A stretch of 64,000 nt of DNA from CALBPI01 sp038533155 (GTDB lineage Bacteria > Pseudomonadota > Gammaproteobacteria > Steroidobacterales > Woeseiaceae): positions 15,211-79,210 of the forward strand of contig JBCAZH010000008.1 in assembly GCA_038533155.1 (NCBI GenBank). Direction: 5' to 3'. A program made the translations under genes and the position numbers. Shown one piece after another: positions 26,205 to 34,804 of this stretch (positions are counted from its first letter, which is position 1; each line of letters begins with the position of its first letter). Below the pieces are notes generated by a model, which saw only the letters and a program-made list of their open reading frames with translations, did not search any database and was not told the origin of the DNA.

Positions 26205-26306
26205 CTGTGTGCATTGTAGCGAAGGCGAAGTTCGTGTTGCAGTTTTCGCTGGGCTGCATCACACCGTCGGCACGATGCCTAAGAGCGTCCTTCGGCTTCG
26301 CTTCGA
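26186..26306. repeat. 121-base direct repeat, copy 2
   Basis: Second copy of 25939-26059, offset by 247 bases. It carries the tRNA-Arg 5' end and the same upstream region with the TACAAT element, so it could still be transcribed into the broken tRNA and hairpin string B. Beyond it, 26307-26379 shows no gene. Confidence 0.92.
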
Positions 26307-26379
26307 GTTTTTGACGCGCATATCGGCAAAGCGACTCGGCTCGGTGGATGCACTGCGGCATTGACGAGCCCTGAAACGC

Positions 26380-26406
26380 AAAAAGCCCAGCATCGGCTGG
26401 GCTTTT
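26380..26406. terminator. Bidirectional rho-independent terminator
   Basis: AGCCCAG/CTGGGCT forms a 7-bp GC-rich stem with loop CATCGG, with A-run on the left and TTTT on the right. It sits 23 bases past the stop of the minus-strand PEP-CTERM gene and can end transcription in both directions. Confidence 0.85.
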
Positions 26407-26428
26407 CGCTACGGTTTAGTTCGAAGAA

Positions 26429-27115
26429 CTAAGCCCGTCGGCGCAGTCCGACCATTGCAAGGCCCAAACCTAACAGCGCGAGGGTGCCGGGCGCGGGTAC
26501 ATCGCGAACAGTGAAAAGCCAATCCGATGCGTACAGATGGCGGTCGCACGAGACGCCATTACCGTAGCTACCGGAGCCACCTTCATCACCGGTCGGGCAG
26601 TGATTCATCCAGCCCCAACCGCTGATTCCTGTGAACCCGCGATGGTCGGTATTGAGTTGGAAGGCGTAGCTGTGGCGCCCCATTTCTGAAACGAGGTTGT
26701 AGCTGCCGAAAAGCAAAGAACTGATCGATCCGAATCCACTGTTTGCGCACAGGCCGCCGCCGTTGCAGCTATATACATCGGTATATGTGAAGCTGATTTG
26801 CCAAGTGTCGGTTGTGCCGGCCACAAAATCGGTACCGCCATCTCTGCCACCGAACGCACTGCCGCCGATCGTCAGTGTGCCTGCATCATCGTCATACACC
26901 ATCGTCATGCCAGATGTGGCGGCCTCGAAATCGAAAGTGTAAATATCCGAGCTATCGCCAGTTGTCAGGCCATCCAGTCGAAGGCCGTAGTAGGGCGATG
27001 CGGCTCCACCGTCGGGATGGTTATCGAGGTCGTACACGACACCGGGCTGCAGGATTGATGCGTTCGACGTCATCGAGGCCAGCATCAAAACTAGGATAGT
27101 TACCACGTATTTCAC
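26429..27115 (-). CDS. PEP-CTERM sorting domain protein, exported
   Basis: A 228-residue secreted protein with an N-terminal signal peptide (MKYVVTILVLMLASMTSNA) and a Gly/Ser/Asp-rich beta-type body with few Cys. The C-terminal sorting signal has the short motif VPAPGT, one hydrophobic helix (LALLGLGLAMVGL) and terminal RRR. Such tails are processed by an exosortase, usually in exopolysaccharide-making Gram-negatives; no exosortase gene is in the window. I chose GTG 27115, which lies 7 bases behind AAAGGAA and starts the signal peptide directly, over the ATG at 27148. A terminator follows the stop. Confidence 0.85.
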   Translation of the reverse strand: MKYVVTILVLMLASMTSNASILQPGVVYDLDNHPDGGAASPYYGLRLDGLTTGDSSDIYTFDFEAATSGMTMVYDDDAGTLTIGGSAFGGRDGGTDFVAGTTDTWQISFTYTDVYSCNGGGLCANSGFGSISSLLFGSYNLVSEMGRHSYAFQLNTDHRGFTGISGWGWMNHCPTGDEGGSGSYGNGVSCDRHLYASDWLFTVRDVPAPGTLALLGLGLAMVGLRRRA

Positions 27116-27293
27116 AATGCGTTCCTTTATTGTTATCGCGTGATTCACGATTCGTAATCACTTATAGATAGGCAATGAGCACACACCGTGCCAAGTCAGT
27201 AACTCAATATATTTCAGAGGGTTAGGCTTGCCCCATATGTTGATGTGTTAAGAAACCCGACACTGTTTCCAACTTATGTCGAACAGCTTCAAC

Positions 27294-28946
27294 TCAGTTG
27301 CGGTTGCGCCTGCTGCTCGATCCGCGCGAGCGACCGCCACCGCCTCGAGAGCTGCTTCTGCTCGATGACCTCGCGCTACTGCGGCTGCTTCTCGCGCTAG
27401 ATCTGGAGGCTTGTCGAGAACTGCGAGATTGTGCCCTCGCGTTGGAACGACTGGAGCGTGCCTCGCTGCGAGCAGTAGACCGCGAACTGCGCGCCTGGCT
27501 GCGGGCTGTGCTTCGGGAGGTTGTGACCTCTCTGCGAGGCTGCGCTGTTGAGCGCTGGGCCTGACGTGTGGAGCGCTGCGCTTGCTGGCTCGACCGTTGG
27601 GTTGTGTCTGCCGTGCCGCGGCGCGCGAACCGAGACTCAGATCGAGCGGCAGACCGACTGTTTCGAGCGTCTTGCCGAGATGTGCTGCGCGCATTTCTCG
27701 AATCCTGGCGCGTCCTTTGCTGTTGATCTGCAGCGCTGAACCGCGACGGTGACGTCGATGCATCGCGTCGCGTCGTGCGTCTGTCAGAGCGAGCGTCGGT
27801 TCGCCCTTGTATGCGCCGTTCGCGTGCCTGAGCTCGCCCGTTGGTCCGATCTTGGCGCTGCGAATTGCGGGTTGTAAATCGGGATGAACCGTTGCCGCGC
27901 GTCGCACCATCGGCCCGACGTCCGAGCTGGCCTGAACGCAACCCTTGTCGGTTGTTGGCCACTCGATCCCGAGTCCCGCGATTAGCACGCGAATACCGGG
28001 AGCCCTGCGTGTGATTCTGCACGCGATAGCCTTGTCGCGCTCTTGCACCTCGATCACGACGGCCGTAGCGCTGATAGCGAGATGACCGGACTCCCGCCCG
28101 CGCGCGATGTTGCCAGCGCCTCGGCTGGAAACCGATCACAGGTCCGCCGAAGTGACGGCCGAAACGGTTGTATCGGAAGGCATTGAGTGGGGCATGTGCA
28201 TAGAACCCGGCCCGTCGATTCCACCAGAAACCGTAGTCAAAACCGAACAAGTGCAGGTATCGATTGCGCCATGAGATTTCATAGAACGTGGGCACTCGGA
28301 AAAACAGGCGATCGAAGACGAACGCGCTCGGGTAAGCGTGGTAGTACAGCGGATAACCCCAATCAAAGAAGCTAACGACCGGCCGTGGCTGGCGGATGAT
28401 GACCGTCGCCGGATCGTAGTAGGGCAGGTAAACCACATCGGGCTCGGCGGGAAGGATTTCGATGCTCTCTGCGCTACGAACGACCCTTTGTCGCTCGTTC
28501 GACTCGAGATTACCGGCTAGCCACGCAGCGTCGCGGAATTGCTCAATGGCCTCGAGTACATCGTTTTCTTGCGCCAGTACGGCATCGCCGAGCGTCGCAG
28601 TCCATTCAAGATCCTCGCTGAGTAGCGCTAGCGCCTCCGGATAGTTCAGCATCGCAATTACCGTTGGATCCCAATCGGAAGCAGGCGCTTCCCCTTCCTG
28701 CGGGTTACCGTCCAGGAAACGTTGAGCTTCAACGATTTGCAGTGGATAGGTTGCTGCGGGCAACAGGACAGCCAGCACGTCGTCCGGGTACAGTGCGATC
28801 GGTCCGACGAGGTTTTGTAGCTCATCGACGGTGTAAACCGCTTCCGGAGCGGCAACAGCCTGAGCCTCGGCCTCAACGCTGAAAGCGCTCACCAAGCTCA
28901 TAAAAAACGCGACCGTCAGCATAGCTTTGATTCGCGATCCACTCAT
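27294..28946 (-). CDS. DUF3300 domain protein with long Arg/Ser-rich tail
   Basis: A 550-residue exported protein. A signal peptide (MSGSRIKAMLTVAFFMSLVSAFSVEAEA) precedes a DUF3300 domain: LQNLVGPIALYPDDVLAVLLPAATYPLQIVEAQRFL, SDWDPTVIAMLNYPEAL and VVYLPYYDPATVI. An aromatic stretch rich in Tyr, Phe and Trp (about 195-275) follows. From about 285 to the end the protein is almost entirely Arg, Ser, Ala, Gln and Thr, with many RS and SR dipeptides and a final Gly/Arg/Ser run. DUF3300 has no known function. The tail should be disordered, extremely basic and able to bind acidic surfaces, LPS or nucleic acid; that is inference. It is a single gene between two non-coding gaps. Confidence 0.85.
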   Translation of the reverse strand: MSGSRIKAMLTVAFFMSLVSAFSVEAEAQAVAAPEAVYTVDELQNLVGPIALYPDDVLAVLLPAATYPLQIVEAQRFLDGNPQEGEAPASDWDPTVIAMLNYPEALALLSEDLEWTATLGDAVLAQENDVLEAIEQFRDAAWLAGNLESNERQRVVRSAESIEILPAEPDVVYLPYYDPATVIIRQPRPVVSFFDWGYPLYYHAYPSAFVFDRLFFRVPTFYEISWRNRYLHLFGFDYGFWWNRRAGFYAHAPLNAFRYNRFGRHFGGPVIGFQPRRWQHRARAGVRSSRYQRYGRRDRGARARQGYRVQNHTQGSRYSRANRGTRDRVANNRQGLRSGQLGRRADGATRGNGSSRFTTRNSQRQDRTNGRAQARERRIQGRTDARSDRRTTRRDASTSPSRFSAADQQQRTRQDSRNARSTSRQDARNSRSAARSESRFARRGTADTTQRSSQQAQRSTRQAQRSTAQPRREVTTSRSTARSQARSSRSTARSEARSSRSNARAQSRSSRQASRSSARSSRSSARSSSRSSSRGGGGRSRGSSSRRNRN

Positions 28947-29335
28947 GTTCGACTCCTAGTTTCCGTCGCGGCTCTTCCTGGCCTTTGGTCTTTTGAGCGT
29001 CTGTTATAACGGCTGGTGCCTGAACTCAACCTTAACAGGCTTCGTCGTTACCTTGGCGGTCCATCAGAGTCTTTAACTAGATTTCGGTTTAGTAAAAATC
29101 GATAAATATCTAATAGATAATGAGAAAAGTCACTCGTCTATTGATCGCGAGTTGTTCGATCGATTCGTTGTACGAATGCAAATCGCTTGGAGAACCTGGG
29201 CCGGCGGATCGCTGCAAACAATCTGGCGTTTTGCGCTGAGCGGTGGTTCGAGTGGGTCGGTGCCGTGTTTTGGTCGGACGCAGGATTGCCGCCCCAACGC
29301 GTAAGCGCGGAGGCGGCGTTTTCCGAGGATCTGTT
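28947..29335. other. Non-coding interval upstream of the DUF3300 gene
   Basis: About 390 bases with no supportable gene. A markedly AT-rich patch (about 29090-29135, including AATCGATAAATATCTAATAG) is a likely promoter or regulator region for the minus-strand DUF3300 gene. A GC hairpin (GCCGCC/GGCGGC, 29291-29320) with short T-run lies near the end of the next gene and may be a terminator. One 42-codon open frame at 29176 has no ribosome-binding site and is not called. Confidence 0.5.
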
Positions 29336-29995
29336 CTAGAAATTGACTGAAAGAGAGAGTGCTATGACTGGGAACAGACGGTAGTCCGATAACTCTTCTT
29401 CGAGTTCTTGCCTTTCCGATTCCAACTCTTGCTGGAAAATAGCGTCCGTGGCGAGTGCACCGTCTGCGGCTAGAGTCAGGCTTGCCTCACCTTGGTACAT
29501 GACCCCGGCATCGATGTGCAGTCCAACCCGATTGGCGAATCGGAAGTCGAAACCAATGCCGGCGTAGGGCGCAAAGTCGTCGAACGTCGCGCTGCCGCGC
29601 AAGTTGCCGACAAGCGCCCCATCGAACGTCTGGTTGCCGACCGTAATCGAGCTCTGCTGCGGCGCAAACAAACTTCCCTCGTTGCGGTTATTGACCACAC
29701 CGGCGCTGACCCGAAATGGGCTGAGCGGGACACGAAAATTCGCTGTTGCATAGATGTTGCTGAGATCGACCTCTGTCTCGTAGTCGATACCGGCTTCGGT
29801 GCTATCGAAGTCGACCCCGAATTGACTAATGCCGAGTCTGAAATCGAGGTAGGGAACGGCCCGCCAAGTAGCCTCTAGGCCGAGCCCCTGGGTGCCCGCG
29901 CGACCGGCTATCCAGAAATCGTCGTCCGCTGACGCAGCGAGCGGTAGACTGCCGACCAACGCAAGTGCGAGCATTTGCTGTCTGAAATTCAACAC
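29336..29995 (-). CDS. Predicted outer-membrane beta-barrel protein
   Basis: A ~219-residue protein with a signal peptide (LNFRQQMLALALVGSLPLAASA) and alternating hydrophobic strands ending in the outer-membrane signature LFPVIALSLSVNF (terminal Phe). An acidic helix (FQQELESERQELEEELSDYR) precedes the last strand. The pattern FRLGISQFGVDFDSTEAGIDYETEVDLSNIYATANFRVP resembles small porin-like proteins of unknown function in Gammaproteobacteria. I chose GTG 29995, 8 bases behind GGAG, over an earlier start. It is divergent from the cytochrome gene, 12 bases between starts, so both promoters must lie within or across coding sequence. Confidence 0.75.
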   Translation of the reverse strand: MLNFRQQMLALALVGSLPLAASADDDFWIAGRAGTQGLGLEATWRAVPYLDFRLGISQFGVDFDSTEAGIDYETEVDLSNIYATANFRVPLSPFRVSAGVVNNRNEGSLFAPQQSSITVGNQTFDGALVGNLRGSATFDDFAPYAGIGFDFRFANRVGLHIDAGVMYQGEASLTLAADGALATDAIFQQELESERQELEEELSDYRLFPVIALSLSVNF

Positions 29996-30007
29996 TGGGA
30001 ACACTCC

Positions 30008-30511
30008 ATGTGGTTCGCGATCAACCGTCACGGTAGTACGGAGTCACATCGTCGGGCGTGCGGTGAGTCACGTTATTTAGGTTTTTTCCCCTGGTTTTGC
30101 CGCTTTTCCTGGTTGGCAACGAGCTTGATCTTCGTTGCGGGCTGCGATGGGTTCGGTGAATCCGGAAGTTCGCGCTCGGCTGAGGTTAGCGTATCGCGCG
30201 GCGAGGCACTCTGGTCCCGCTGCCGGACATGTCACCAGATCGGCGCAGGCGCGCGACATGTGTCTGGACCCCATTTGAATCGGTTGCTTGATCGGCCCGT
30301 GGGTGGCAGCGCCGGATTTCGCTACTCTGACGCTCTTTCAGGCAGCGATGAGATCTGGACGCGAGCGCTGCTCGACGAGTGGCTCGCATCGCCATACCAG
30401 CTGTTTCGAGGTACGTCGATGAACTTTGGCGGTATCAGCGATGATGCGGATCGCAAGGCACTGATTGATTACTTGATCGAGCAGGGCGATGTACCAGTGG
30501 AATCGTTGTAA
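30008..30511 (+). CDS. c-type cytochrome lipoprotein
   Basis: A ~167-residue protein with one haem-binding CRTCHQIG and a distal Met in TSMNFGGI, the mono-haem class I cytochrome c layout (GPHLN and a final DYLIEQ helix also fit). Before it, a hydrophobic segment ends in a lipobox (IFVAGC). The residue after the lipid Cys is Asp, which in enterobacteria retains lipoproteins in the inner membrane. The start ATG 30008 follows GGGAAC, but the 45 residues before the lipobox are long for a signal peptide, so a later start is possible. Likely a periplasm-facing electron carrier; partners unknown. Confidence 0.8.
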   Translation: MWFAINRHGSTESHRRACGESRYLGFFPWFCRFSWLATSLIFVAGCDGFGESGSSRSAEVSVSRGEALWSRCRTCHQIGAGARHVSGPHLNRLLDRPVGGSAGFRYSDALSGSDEIWTRALLDEWLASPYQLFRGTSMNFGGISDDADRKALIDYLIEQGDVPVESL

Positions 30512-30633
30512 CGACGGGCATTTGCACGTTCCAATCCGGATGCCGTTCAAGTAACATTCGCGGCCGACGCTAGCAGAACAGGTAAGGCCGTTGGGACAAT
30601 CCGCGAGGCGGATGCGGCGACCTCTAGACTGAC

Positions 30634-33498
30634 ATGAGCAAAGCACTGCAGGAGCAGTATCGAGCGACGCCCTTAAACGGGGCGAACGCAGCGACCATCG
30701 AGGCGCTTTACGAGCGTTTTATCCGTGACCCGAAACAGGTGCCAGACGCTTGGCGCGCTTATTTCGAGACGCTCGCTCCCGACGCGATGGACGAGGTCGA
30801 GCCGGATCACGGCGCAATCATCGCGCGGTTGAAGCAGCTCAGTAAGGCGCCGCCCGGCGTTGCGAGCACGGTCAGCGGCATCAACGGCAAATCGATTCCC
30901 CAGTCGAGCGACGAGAAACAGGCAGCGGTATCTCGACTGATCCAGGTCTATGCGCTTCGTGGACACCAGATTGCGGATATCGATCCGCTGGGCATGATGG
31001 AGCGCCACGTGCCACGCGTCTTGGAATTCGACTTTGTCGGACTGGACCAGTCGGACATGGATCGAGAATTCTTCACCGGTGGTCTCGCGGGTACCGGCCA
31101 CGACCGGATGAAGTTGCGCGAGATCATCGTGCTGCTGAAGCGAATCTACTGCGGCAAGGTCGGCGCTGAATTCGCGCATATCTCTAGAGCACGTGAGCGC
31201 TTGTGGTTGCGCGAACAGTTCGAAGCCCGCAGCACCGTCGCACCGGATACCGAAGAGCAGCGGTGGCTCCTAAAACAGCTGACGCGCGCAGAAACGCTCG
31301 AGCGTTACCTGCACACTCGCTATGTTGGGCAGAAGCGATTCTCACTGGAAGGTGGCGAGAGTCTGATCCCGATGTTGGATACGTTAATCCAAGATGGCGG
31401 CAGAGCCGGCATTAAGGAATGCGTGCTCGGCATGGCCCACCGGGGCCGCATCAATGTGCTGGTCAATGTGCTTGGCAAGGCGCCCCAAGAGCTGTTTTCA
31501 GAATTCGAAGGCGAGTACGACCCCAGCGAGATCACCGGATCTGGGGACGTGAAGTACCACAAGGGTTTCTCGGCTGATATGAAGACGGCTGGCGGCAACG
31601 TCCATTTGTCGTTGGCATTTAACCCTTCTCACTTGGAAATTGTTAATCCCGTCGTCGAAGGCTCGGTGCGCGCGCGCCAGCTGCGTCGCAACGATCTGCA
31701 CGGCAGCACAATCCTGCCAATTTTGGTGCACGGCGATGCGGCGTTCGCGGGGCAAGGCGTCGTCACTGAGACTTTCCAAATGTCGCAGGTTCCGGCGTTC
31801 CGAACCGGCGGCACAGTGCACATCGTGATCAACAATCAGATTGGTTTCACCACTAGTGATCCCGACGATGCGAGATCGACGCCGTACTGTAGTGATGTCG
31901 CCAAGATGATCGAGGCGCCGATCTTCCACGTGAACGGCGATGATCCGGAAGCGGTTTTGCGTGTCACTCGTTTAGCATTGGACTATCGCCAGAAGTTCCG
32001 TAAGGACGTCGTGATCGATCTCGTTTGTTATCGCCGGCTGGGGCACAACGAGGCGGATGAGCCTGCGGCGACGCAACCTCAGATGTATCGGACGATTCGA
32101 AAACACCCGACGACTCGGGCGATTTACGCCGAACGCTTGGTAAAAAACGGTGTGCTGGACGGCGAAGCGGTCGATGACATGATCGAACGTTATCGCGCGC
32201 GACTGGATGACGGTCGGCCGGTGCCAAAAGCACTGCTCGGCATGATCGGCAATGAGTACACAATCGATTGGTCACCCTACATCACCGGCGACTTGCTGGC
32301 GTCAGCAGATACGACGGTTGCTGCGGATCGGATTCAGCGATTGGGCAAGGTCGTGACTCAGGTACCCGAAGACCACAAGATCCATCCTAGAGTTGAGCGG
32401 ATTATCCAAAGCCGCCAGGCGATGTTGTCGGGCGAGCAGGACATGGATTGGGGCTTCGCGGAGACGATGGCTTATGCCACGTTGTTGGATGATGGATTTG
32501 ATGTGCGACTGACAGGCCAGGATAGCGGCCGGGGTACGTTCTTCCATCGCCATGCGGTGTTGCACAACCAAGAAGACGGCAGCGAATACGTTCCATTAAC
32601 TGAAGTCGTTGATCGACCAGCAGCGTTCACGGTGACTGACTCGCTGTTGTCGGAAGAAGCGGTGATGGGCTTTGAATATGGTTACGCAACGACAGAGCCG
32701 CGAACGCTAGTCATTTGGGAGGGTCAGTTCGGCGATTTCGCGAACGGCGCTCAGGTGGTGATCGATCAGTTCATTAGCTCTGGCGAGGCTAAGTGGGGTC
32801 GACTGTGTGGCCTTACGCTGTTCTTGCCCCATGGCTACGAGGGGCAAGGGCCAGAACACAGCTCTGCACGGTTAGAGCGCTTTCTGCAGCTTTGTGCGGA
32901 ACACAACATGCAGGTTTGTGTGCCATCAACACCAGCCCAGATGTATCACATGCTGCGGCGTCAAATGCTTCGCGCTGTGCGCAAACCACTCATCGTCATG
33001 ACCCCGAAGAGTCTGCTTCGACACAAATTGTCGGTGTCGCCCATCTCATCACTTACCGATGGTTCGTTTCATTGGTTGATCGATGAGATCGACGACGTCG
33101 ATCCGAAAAAGGTTGAGCGTGTCGTGATCTGCAGTGGCAAGGTGTACTTTGATTTGTACGAACGTCGCGCTTCAGAGTCGCTGACGAACGTGGCAATTGT
33201 GCGTTTGGAGCAGATTTATCCATTCCCGGTCGACGCGTACAACGAGATCTTGAGTCGGTATCCAAACGCTGGGACCGTGGTGTGGTGCCAAGAAGAGCCT
33301 CGCAATCAGGGTGCCTGGTATCAAATCCGCCACCGTCTACAGGAGCCGTTGCGGAGTCGACATACGTTGCACTACAGCGGCCGGGCAGGCGCTGCAGCGC
33401 CGGCGGCTGGTATCCCGCAATTGCATCAAATTCAACAAAGAAAACTGGTTGGCCAAGCCTTGGGTCTTGAGCCACTGATCGAAGATATTGACCGATAG
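30634..33498 (+). CDS. sucA: 2-oxoglutarate dehydrogenase E1 component
   Basis: A 954-residue thiamine-diphosphate enzyme that decarboxylates 2-oxoglutarate and succinylates the lipoyl arm of SucB in the TCA cycle. Landmarks are the N-terminal anchor (YERFIRDPKQVPDAWRAYFE), GMAHRGRINVLVNVLGK, the ThDP/Mg region GDAAFAGQGVVTETFQMSQ and IVINNQIGFTT, and the transketolase-like LFLPHGYEGQGPEHSSARLERFLQLC. It is followed by sucB (E2) after a short gap, then lpdA. Length matches the family. The start has no strong ribosome-binding site but gives the canonical N-terminus. Confidence 0.98.
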   Translation: MSKALQEQYRATPLNGANAATIEALYERFIRDPKQVPDAWRAYFETLAPDAMDEVEPDHGAIIARLKQLSKAPPGVASTVSGINGKSIPQSSDEKQAAVSRLIQVYALRGHQIADIDPLGMMERHVPRVLEFDFVGLDQSDMDREFFTGGLAGTGHDRMKLREIIVLLKRIYCGKVGAEFAHISRARERLWLREQFEARSTVAPDTEEQRWLLKQLTRAETLERYLHTRYVGQKRFSLEGGESLIPMLDTLIQDGGRAGIKECVLGMAHRGRINVLVNVLGKAPQELFSEFEGEYDPSEITGSGDVKYHKGFSADMKTAGGNVHLSLAFNPSHLEIVNPVVEGSVRARQLRRNDLHGSTILPILVHGDAAFAGQGVVTETFQMSQVPAFRTGGTVHIVINNQIGFTTSDPDDARSTPYCSDVAKMIEAPIFHVNGDDPEAVLRVTRLALDYRQKFRKDVVIDLVCYRRLGHNEADEPAATQPQMYRTIRKHPTTRAIYAERLVKNGVLDGEAVDDMIERYRARLDDGRPVPKALLGMIGNEYTIDWSPYITGDLLASADTTVAADRIQRLGKVVTQVPEDHKIHPRVERIIQSRQAMLSGEQDMDWGFAETMAYATLLDDGFDVRLTGQDSGRGTFFHRHAVLHNQEDGSEYVPLTEVVDRPAAFTVTDSLLSEEAVMGFEYGYATTEPRTLVIWEGQFGDFANGAQVVIDQFISSGEAKWGRLCGLTLFLPHGYEGQGPEHSSARLERFLQLCAEHNMQVCVPSTPAQMYHMLRRQMLRAVRKPLIVMTPKSLLRHKLSVSPISSLTDGSFHWLIDEIDDVDPKKVERVVICSGKVYFDLYERRASESLTNVAIVRLEQIYPFPVDAYNEILSRYPNAGTVVWCQEEPRNQGAWYQIRHRLQEPLRSRHTLHYSGRAGAAAPAAGIPQLHQIQQRKLVGQALGLEPLIEDIDR

Positions 33499-33544
33499 TT
33501 AATGCGGCATCTTTCATGCGCGACAGATGCCCGAGAGCAGTGAT

Positions 33545-34774
33545 ATGGCAACTGAAGTAAAAGTCCCACAACTACCAGAATCTGTCGCGGATGCGACGCT
33601 CGTGTCTTGGCATAAAAAGCCTGGCGATACTGTGCGAAGAGACGAAAATCTGGTTGATCTCGAGACCGACAAAGTCGTGCTGGAGGTACCGTGTCCCACG
33701 GACGGCACGTTAAAAGAGATCAAAGCGGAGGACGGCGCGACGGTCACCAGTGGCGAATTGTTGGCCATCGTTGAGGCAGGCGAAGTGGCCAAAGCGAAAC
33801 CTGCAGAGGTGGCGACAGCAGACGCGCCCGATTCTGATACGGGCAGCGATGCACCGGCCGCAGCAGCAGCGGTGACCAGCGAAAGTGCGCACGATAAATT
33901 GAGTCCATCGGTTCGGCGCCTGGTTGAGGAGCACGATCTCGATCCAAGTCGGATCAAAGGGACCGGTCGCGACGGCCGCATCACCAAAGGTGATGTGATG
34001 AATCACCTCGAGAACGATGATGGTGATACTGCCGAAGACATGCCAGTCGTCAACGGTGGCGGCGTTGTGTCGGCAAGAAATGAACAGCGAGTGCCGATGA
34101 CACGACTTCGCGCGACCATCGCCAAGCGCATGGTCGAAGCGCAGCACAACGCTGCGATGCTCACGACCTTCAATGAAGTGGACCTAACTGAGATCATCGC
34201 GTTGCGCGCGCGGTATAAAGACGCCTTCGCTGACAAGCACGGTGTGAAGCTTGGCTTCATGTCGTTCTTCGTGAAAGCGGCCGTGGAAGCGCTGCGTAAA
34301 TTCCCGCTGGTGAACGCATCGGTCGATGGCACTGACATCATCTATCACGACTACCAAGACATAGGGATTGCGGTTTCGACGGAGCGTGGTTTGATGGTTC
34401 CGGTACTGCGGGATGCTGGGCTCAAGAGTTTCGCCCAGGTTGAACAAGAGATCGCGGACTATGGACGGCGCGCTCGCGAAGGCAGCATCGGTATCGAAGA
34501 TCTGACCGGCGGCACGTTCACGATTACGAACGGTGGAATCTTCGGTTCGATGATGTCGACGCCGATTCTCAATCCGCCACAGAGTGGGATTCTCGGGATG
34601 CACGCGATCATGGATCGCCCGGTTGCCGTTGATGGAGAGATCAAGATACGCAAGATGATGTATCTCGCGATGTCTTACGATCATCGTATTATTGACGGCA
34701 AGGAAGCTGTGCAGTTTGTTGTGAGCATCAAGCAAGCCCTGGAAGACCCAGCGCGTTTGCTCCTGCAGGTCTAA
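33545..34774 (+). CDS. sucB: Dihydrolipoyl succinyltransferase (2-oxoglutarate dehydrogenase E2)
   Basis: A 409-residue E2 core of the 2-oxoglutarate dehydrogenase complex. A single lipoyl domain with lipoyl-Lys in DLETDKVVLEV (near 43), an Ala/Asp-rich linker, a peripheral-subunit-binding domain (LSPSVRRLVEEHDLDPSRIKGTGRDGRITKGDV) and the catalytic domain ending in the active site SYDHRIIDG. The ATG at 33545 gives MATEVKVPQLPESV, the family N-terminus; an in-frame ATG six codons earlier is less likely. It lies between sucA and lpdA. Confidence 0.97.
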   Translation: MATEVKVPQLPESVADATLVSWHKKPGDTVRRDENLVDLETDKVVLEVPCPTDGTLKEIKAEDGATVTSGELLAIVEAGEVAKAKPAEVATADAPDSDTGSDAPAAAAAVTSESAHDKLSPSVRRLVEEHDLDPSRIKGTGRDGRITKGDVMNHLENDDGDTAEDMPVVNGGGVVSARNEQRVPMTRLRATIAKRMVEAQHNAAMLTTFNEVDLTEIIALRARYKDAFADKHGVKLGFMSFFVKAAVEALRKFPLVNASVDGTDIIYHDYQDIGIAVSTERGLMVPVLRDAGLKSFAQVEQEIADYGRRAREGSIGIEDLTGGTFTITNGGIFGSMMSTPILNPPQSGILGMHAIMDRPVAVDGEIKIRKMMYLAMSYDHRIIDGKEAVQFVVSIKQALEDPARLLLQV

Positions 34775-34804
34775 AAGTTTTCGCCGTTTCGGCAGAGGAA
34801 AATC

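Noticed and set aside
25714..26306. CRISPR array or prophage attachment site at tRNA-Arg
   Set aside because: The hairpin stems are all different, with no constant repeat and spacer length. The tRNA 3' duplicate could look like an att site, but no integrase or phage gene lies between the fragments, only about 145 bases.
27298..27564. Leu/Arg-rich plus-strand open frame opposite the DUF3300 tail
   Set aside because: It is the complement of Arg/Ser/Ala codons in the tail; composition alone explains the long frame.
29176..29304. Short open frame (42 codons) in the non-coding gap
   Set aside because: No ribosome-binding site, no recognisable features, and it ends within a hairpin.
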